This document shows positions 23,436 through 27,500 of a DNA stretch of 27,500 nucleotides, in pieces. This DNA comes from Chrysomallon squamiferum (lineage: Eukaryota; Mollusca; Gastropoda; Neomphalida; Peltospiridae): positions 5,553,559-5,581,058 of the forward strand of contig CM022678.1 in the NCBI GenBank assembly GCA_012295275.1, given 5' to 3'. The position numbers and the translations under genes are program-made. The number at the start of each line of letters is the position of its first letter. Positions within the stretch are counted from its first letter, which is position 1. The notes under the pieces were generated by a model. That model did no database searches and was not told the origin of the DNA. It saw nothing but the letters and a program-made list of their open reading frames with translations.

Positions 23436-24093
23436 CAATAATACCTTAGATTAAAGATGTAATTGGTTCCAAATTTCCGATAGTGAAGTGAGGTATCGTT
23501 AAGCGGGAGACTAATTTACATAGAATTAAGGTTAAAAGCAGTGGTTACTTTCTCACTGATGAAATTTGACAAAAAAAAAGAGGTGAAATAAAGAGGAATA
23601 AAACGGCAGTTTAGACATAAATGATTTAATAGATTATGGATATTAAGTAAACAGTAAATCATTTACAAATCAATTTATACAAATACATTAAGAAATAATT
23701 ATATGCCGCTCATTGTGGGTTCAATTTTGTGGGTTTTGGTTTCATTTAAGATAATGTATTTTGTTTCTAAAGTTATTGTCTTCCGTTTCTTTTCATCATC
23801 AGCATTTGCCGGTATACTGTTATTCGTTTTGACATATTGGAAGAGTAAATTACGAAGGAGTTTAAGTCTAAATCGAAGCTGAAGAGAAAAGAGAATCAGA
23901 ATACCAGACTGGCGCGTCAGCTGAACAACACAGCTGAGAGAAGCTCGTGAATGAACGAAAAACGGACTTAAAAACACGCATTGTATCCATTTGTATCATT
24001 TATTTCGAGCCATTAACTATTAAATTTCTATTTATACAATTTGTAAAGAAAAAAGATCGTTAAAGCGGGATATCGTTAAGCGAGATGTTACTG
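23436..24093 (-). mobile_element. pogo/Tigger-like DNA transposon, internally deleted (658 bp, TA-flanked)
   Basis: The element runs between two TA dinucleotides (23434-23435 and 24094-24095). On the - strand it begins CAGTAACATCTCGCTTAACG, and the far end reads inverted CAATAATACCTTAGATTAAAGA, a decayed match. Subterminal CGCTTAACGAT repeats lie inside both ends, as is typical of Tigger/pogo elements. A - strand frame at about 23800-23702 contains EKKRKTITLETKYIILNE, which resembles the start of the CENP-B-type HTH of Tigger transposases. No DDE catalytic domain is present, so it cannot be autonomous. TA duplication and CTCGCTTAACG ends are known traits of this superfamily; the assignment is by eye. 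Confidence 0.6.
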
Positions 24094-24195
24094 TATTCAT
24101 ACACTAATAATCGCTTTCCAGATAATCTGCAACAGTTCATTGTAATGACTGAGGTAAAGACATGCGTGTCAATAAAAGCACTGAACCACATTTAG

Positions 24196-24250
24196 CCTTT
24201 CGACGAACTGGGAATTCTACCAGATGGGATTAAGCCGTCTTAACAGTCAG
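24196..24250 (-). repeat. Inverted-repeat bracket, right end
   Basis: Partner of 22326-22400; see that entry for the shared bases. Confidence 0.6.
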
Positions 24251-24465
24251 TCGTAGATGGTAATGTAGATGAAGATTGTGGTGTTGAGGTTCTGTGTTAA
24301 CAGTGATAGAAATTAACGTAGATGAGGATGTTGTTTTTTAAAAGTGATAGATATAAATGTAAGTGATGATGCTGAGGTGGTATGGTAGATGTTGCTGCAG
24401 TCTGTGTGATTGTGATATTAGTACGGCCGTGTTTATGATCCCTGAGCTCAAATAATGTGGTGTGT

Positions 24466-24499
<34 letters not shown>

Positions 24500-24545
24500 T
24501 ATCGTACTGCTGAAAGACAGATCAAAATCCCCATACTTTACAATC
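24237..24545 (-). repeat. Inverted-repeat arm pairing with 4920-5310
   Basis: Includes GATGTTGCTGCAGTCTGTGT, GGCCGTGTTTATGATCCCTG and AGCTCAAATAATGTGGTGTG, all inverse to sequence between copies 1 and 2. Its AAT run (24466-24499) is much shorter than the 120-base partner. Confidence 0.8.
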
Positions 24546-24779
24546 GGTAGTCAATACATATTTTTTATGTGTTTTATTGAAACATTTGTTGCATATTTTA
24601 CTATTAAACTGTGAACAAAAATGTCTGTTTCGAAGAAATATCGTTATAATATAATGCAGTAGGTATTTATATTTCATCAAAGTGTTTGATAAATTGCTTA
24701 GACAGAGAGAGACAGTTTAACATAGAATTATATAGCGAAATGTGTTGGCAACAAATGACAAAAATTGTAAATAATAATC

Positions 24780-24780
<1 letters not shown>

Positions 24781-24857
<77 letters not shown>

Positions 24858-24914
24858 TAATTAATTAATTAATTAATTAAATAATAAAATAAATAAATAT
24901 ATATATATATATAT
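24781..24914. repeat. (AAT)n, (TTAA)n and (AT)n compound microsatellite
   Basis: AAT at 24781-24854, TTAA at about 24856-24880, and AT at 24898-24914. Confidence 0.95.
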
Positions 24915-24974
24915 AAACATTGAGCTTGGTGCTTTTGTATCTCTGCGAAAACAATCTGAACAAACCAAGATAAA

Positions 24975-25451
24975 TTTCCTTCTTCTTCTTCTTCTTCTTA
25001 GTATTATTATTATTACTGTTATTATTATTAATGTCATTATTATCATTAGTATTGCTATTATTATTATCATTATTACTGCTATTATTATTATTTTTATTAT
25101 TATTATTATTATCATTATTATTATTATTATTACTACGATCATTATTATCACTATTATTGCTATTATTATTATAATTAGTACTTCTGTTATTATTATTATT
25201 ATTATTATTATTATAATTACTACTTCTGTTATTATTATTATTATTATTACTACTACTATCATTATTATCACTATTATTGTGGTTATTATTATAATTACTA
25301 TTTCTGTTATTATTATTATTATTATTATTATCATCATTATTATTGCTATTATTATTATAATTACTACTTCTGTTATTATTATTATTGTTATTATTATTAC
25401 TACTATCATTATTATCACTATTATTTCTATTATTATTATAATTACTACTTC

Positions 25452-25503
<52 letters not shown>

Positions 25504-25589
25504 ATTATTGCTATTACTAATACTGCTATCATTTTTATTTTTATTACTATTATTATCATTATTGTTATTACTACTACTACTACTACAAC

Positions 25590-25634
<45 letters not shown>

Positions 25635-25640
25635 TGTAGT
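24975..25640. repeat. Triplet minisatellite with a higher-order unit
   Basis: An ATT-based tract in which TTCTGTTATTATT recurs, starting at 25181, 25223, 25301, 25367 and 25448. The spacings of 42, 78, 66 and 81 bases are all multiples of three. Between the recurrences come TACTACTATCATTATTATCA and TATTGCTATTATTATTATAA. Long Ile/Asn frames on both strands follow from the triplet period and are not genes. Confidence 0.85.
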
Positions 25641-26440
25641 AATAGAATAAGAAAAAGCAATTTAAAATAGTGGTACAGTTATATAAGGACAATGCTCAGC
25701 TCAGTAAACTATGTATTCCCATGTCTGTTTGACGTAAAATTGTCTAGGCTTACTTTATATTTGACAAGCGGCAGAATAATCAGGTATTTTCATGTTTCTG
25801 TACTAAGGTAAATGATACTTCAATACCATCGTTACAACTGCATGCCTAGCGGTTTGCCACGCTATGGTGAACAGATTTCATCATCACATATAAAGTATAA
25901 TGCGTCTCTTGTTAAGTCAATGATTCTAACACTAACACTACTGATACTACTACTATTACTACTACTACTACTACTACTACTAATAATAATAATAATACAG
26001 TGATCATGATGATGGTGATGATGATTATAATAATCATAATAATAATAATAATTTCAATATGATGATGATGACAATAGTAGTATTACTATCAGTAGTGGAA
26101 ATGGCATTTACAACAGTAGCTGTTGCTGTAACAGTATTAGCGGTAGAAGTGCTGTATATCGATATTAATATTAGTACAAGTAACGGTAGTAGTAGCAGTA
26201 GTAGTAGTATTGCAGTAGTACTATGTAGTTGTAGTAACAGTATCAGTTTTAGCGATGTTCAAAGACTTCATGCAAGTTTGAGACAAAGATAAATGTTCAG
26301 CTTTGTAGGTAAGCTATGAATATAACATAGTTAATATGTACATATCTGTATATTTGTATATAAATCTATACCTATATAAATTAAAATAATAAAAACATCA
26401 AAACAATAATGATTGCAAAATAACAAGAACAAAAAAAATA
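25641..26440. other. Spacer with (ACT)n, (GAT)n and (GTA)n triplets
   Basis: (ACT)n lies at about 25940-25981, running into (AAT)n. GAT triplets cluster at 26005-26075 and GTA triplets at 26180-26240. The 77-codon frame at 26059-26292 is made mainly of these triplets and is not a convincing gene. Confidence 0.6.
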
Positions 26441-26447
26441 ATAATAA

Positions 26448-26478
<31 letters not shown>

Positions 26479-26499
26479 AAAGAAGAAGAAGAAGAAAAA
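26441..26499. repeat. (GAA)n microsatellite
   Basis: AAT units pass into GAA units with one AAAG interruption. Confidence 0.95.
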
Positions 26500-27307
26500 G
26501 AATGTTAAAGACAAAACATCGCACACTTAGTCTTGCTAAAATATCTAAACTGTAATAAATTAATACATTTTAATCATGTAGTTTAAAATAAAATCGCAGT
26601 GAAGCTGTAATTAATTTTGTTTGTGTTATTATACTAATATTGGGTGTACTAATATCACCAACAGCATCAACAGTGATAGAAAAAGTAAAGATATTAGTAA
26701 TAATAACTGTAGTAATAGAAGTTCAGAAACAAGAGGCAACAGTAAATAAGTATGATGGTAAGTATAACTTACGTTCTCGTTGTTGTTGTTGTTGTAGTTG
26801 TTGTTTGTTGTTTGTTTCTTCCAAAATGAATTTTCGATGTAATGTTCGATATATCAGCTAAAACGTCTCCAACCCAGTTTTTACATCGAAGATCTTCAGC
26901 TCACCCGGATGTGGTATCACGTAACATTTGCTCCACCTCTTTTTTTTTAAAACGATATACATGAATAGCCAGTGATTATTACCTTCTTCTTTTTTTCTTT
27001 TTTTTTTGTTACTGCTCAGTAGCAAGGAGCGTAAATAAAACTTGCAAAGTGTTCGATTTACTGGTTCGGACTTCGTAAACATTTAGTTGTTGTGAAATTA
27101 GATTTGTCTGTGTGAAACATTTTTATCAGCAGAAACAAACTCATACACACAAACTTCTAAACTGTGGTGCATGCGAGTATGTACATGTATGCTTATTTTA
27201 TTCATATAACAGATCTGTTTCATCTTGTTGTGTATATAGTTTGGTTGCGACTAACAAGTATGTTTATAAGCAATGACTTCTTTTTCAAAAGTGATAAAAT
27301 CATACTA

Positions 27308-27338
<31 letters not shown>

Positions 27339-27346
27339 TAGTCCAC
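26500..27346. other. AT-rich spacer, no gene recognised
   Basis: Contains a short (TTG)n patch at 26778-26815 and T-rich tracts at 26940, 26990 and 27308-27340. No open frame resembles a known protein. Confidence 0.55.
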
Positions 27347-27500
27347 GAACAGATAGAATTAAATTTCTACTAGTCATGTACATTTCAAAATGAGATTAGT
27401 CCATCAAAAATTCCAAAACTTTTCTTGATTGTACTGAACTGTTTATGAAAGTAAATATTGGTAATTACACAGATGTGTGTGAATAATTTTAAACATAACA
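27347..27500 (-). mobile_element. Partial MITE-like element cut by the window end
   Basis: TTTCTACTAGTCATGTACAT, CCATCAAAAATTCCAAAACT, AGTAAATATTGGTAATTACA and ACAGATGTGTGTGAATAATT match 9815-9950 in the same sense and 14400-14515 inverted. The element continues beyond 27500. Confidence 0.65.

Noticed and set aside
24781-24914. Possible CRISPR or satellite array
   Set aside because: Simple AAT, TTAA and AT repeats with no spacers.
24873-25692. Long poly-Ile and poly-Asn frames on both strands
   Set aside because: Product of an uninterrupted three-base period; no start context, no complexity.

Overview
The window is metazoan nuclear DNA. It is AT-rich and saturated with triplet and dinucleotide microsatellites, has long gene-free stretches, shows eukaryotic splice and poly(A) signals, and carries remnants of DNA transposons. 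A family of small membrane-anchored FkbM methyltransferases plus very heavy simple-sequence content suggests a lophotrochozoan invertebrate, most likely a mollusc. The species assignment is an inference; nothing here is diagnostic.

The content is one gene family. Six copies of an FkbM-type (Methyltransf_21) SAM-dependent methyltransferase lie in a head-to-tail then tail-to-head layout: copies 1-3 on the + strand (1437-2441, 6362-7360, 10255-11205) and copies 4-6 on the - strand (14030-13032, 18694-18152, 21966-20968). The two arms converge on a spacer near 11.3-12.3 kb. Copies 1, 2, 4 and 6 are complete single-exon ORFs of 332-334 aa. Copy 3 has a 7-base deletion that replaces its C-terminus. 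Copy 5 has lost its 5' half, including SAM motif I. The proteins look like type II (signal-anchor) secretory-pathway enzymes with a lumenal catalytic domain. No substrate can be read from the sequence.

The genes sit inside duplicated units. Downstream of copies 1, 2, 4, 5 and 6 is a shared 3' module with a conserved AATAAA; it ends at a fixed point that in copies 1, 4 and 6 has grown into a long (CT)n/(GA)n tract. Copies 1 and 5 also share a ~0.95 kb segment that is absent from 2, 4 and 6. Upstream of copies 2, 3 and 4 is a shared 5' module, and in copies 3 and 4 it contains a MITE-like element with inverted ends. Directly before the ATG of all five copies that keep their 5' end is a conserved splice acceptor, TGCAG, 10-11 bases from the start codon. 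In place of a normal pyrimidine tract it is preceded by an (ATT)n microsatellite, so a spliced 5' UTR is likely.

The copies disagree on which is related to which along their length (at least four incompatible splits), and the SAM-binding core is nearly identical between copies whose flanks have diverged. Ongoing gene conversion within the inverted array is the simplest reading. From 22.0 kb to the end there is no recognised gene: an inverted-repeat bracket, a 658-bp pogo/Tigger-like element flanked by TA, an arm matching DNA between copies 1 and 2, a complex triplet minisatellite, and at the very end another copy of the MITE-like element that precedes copy 3.
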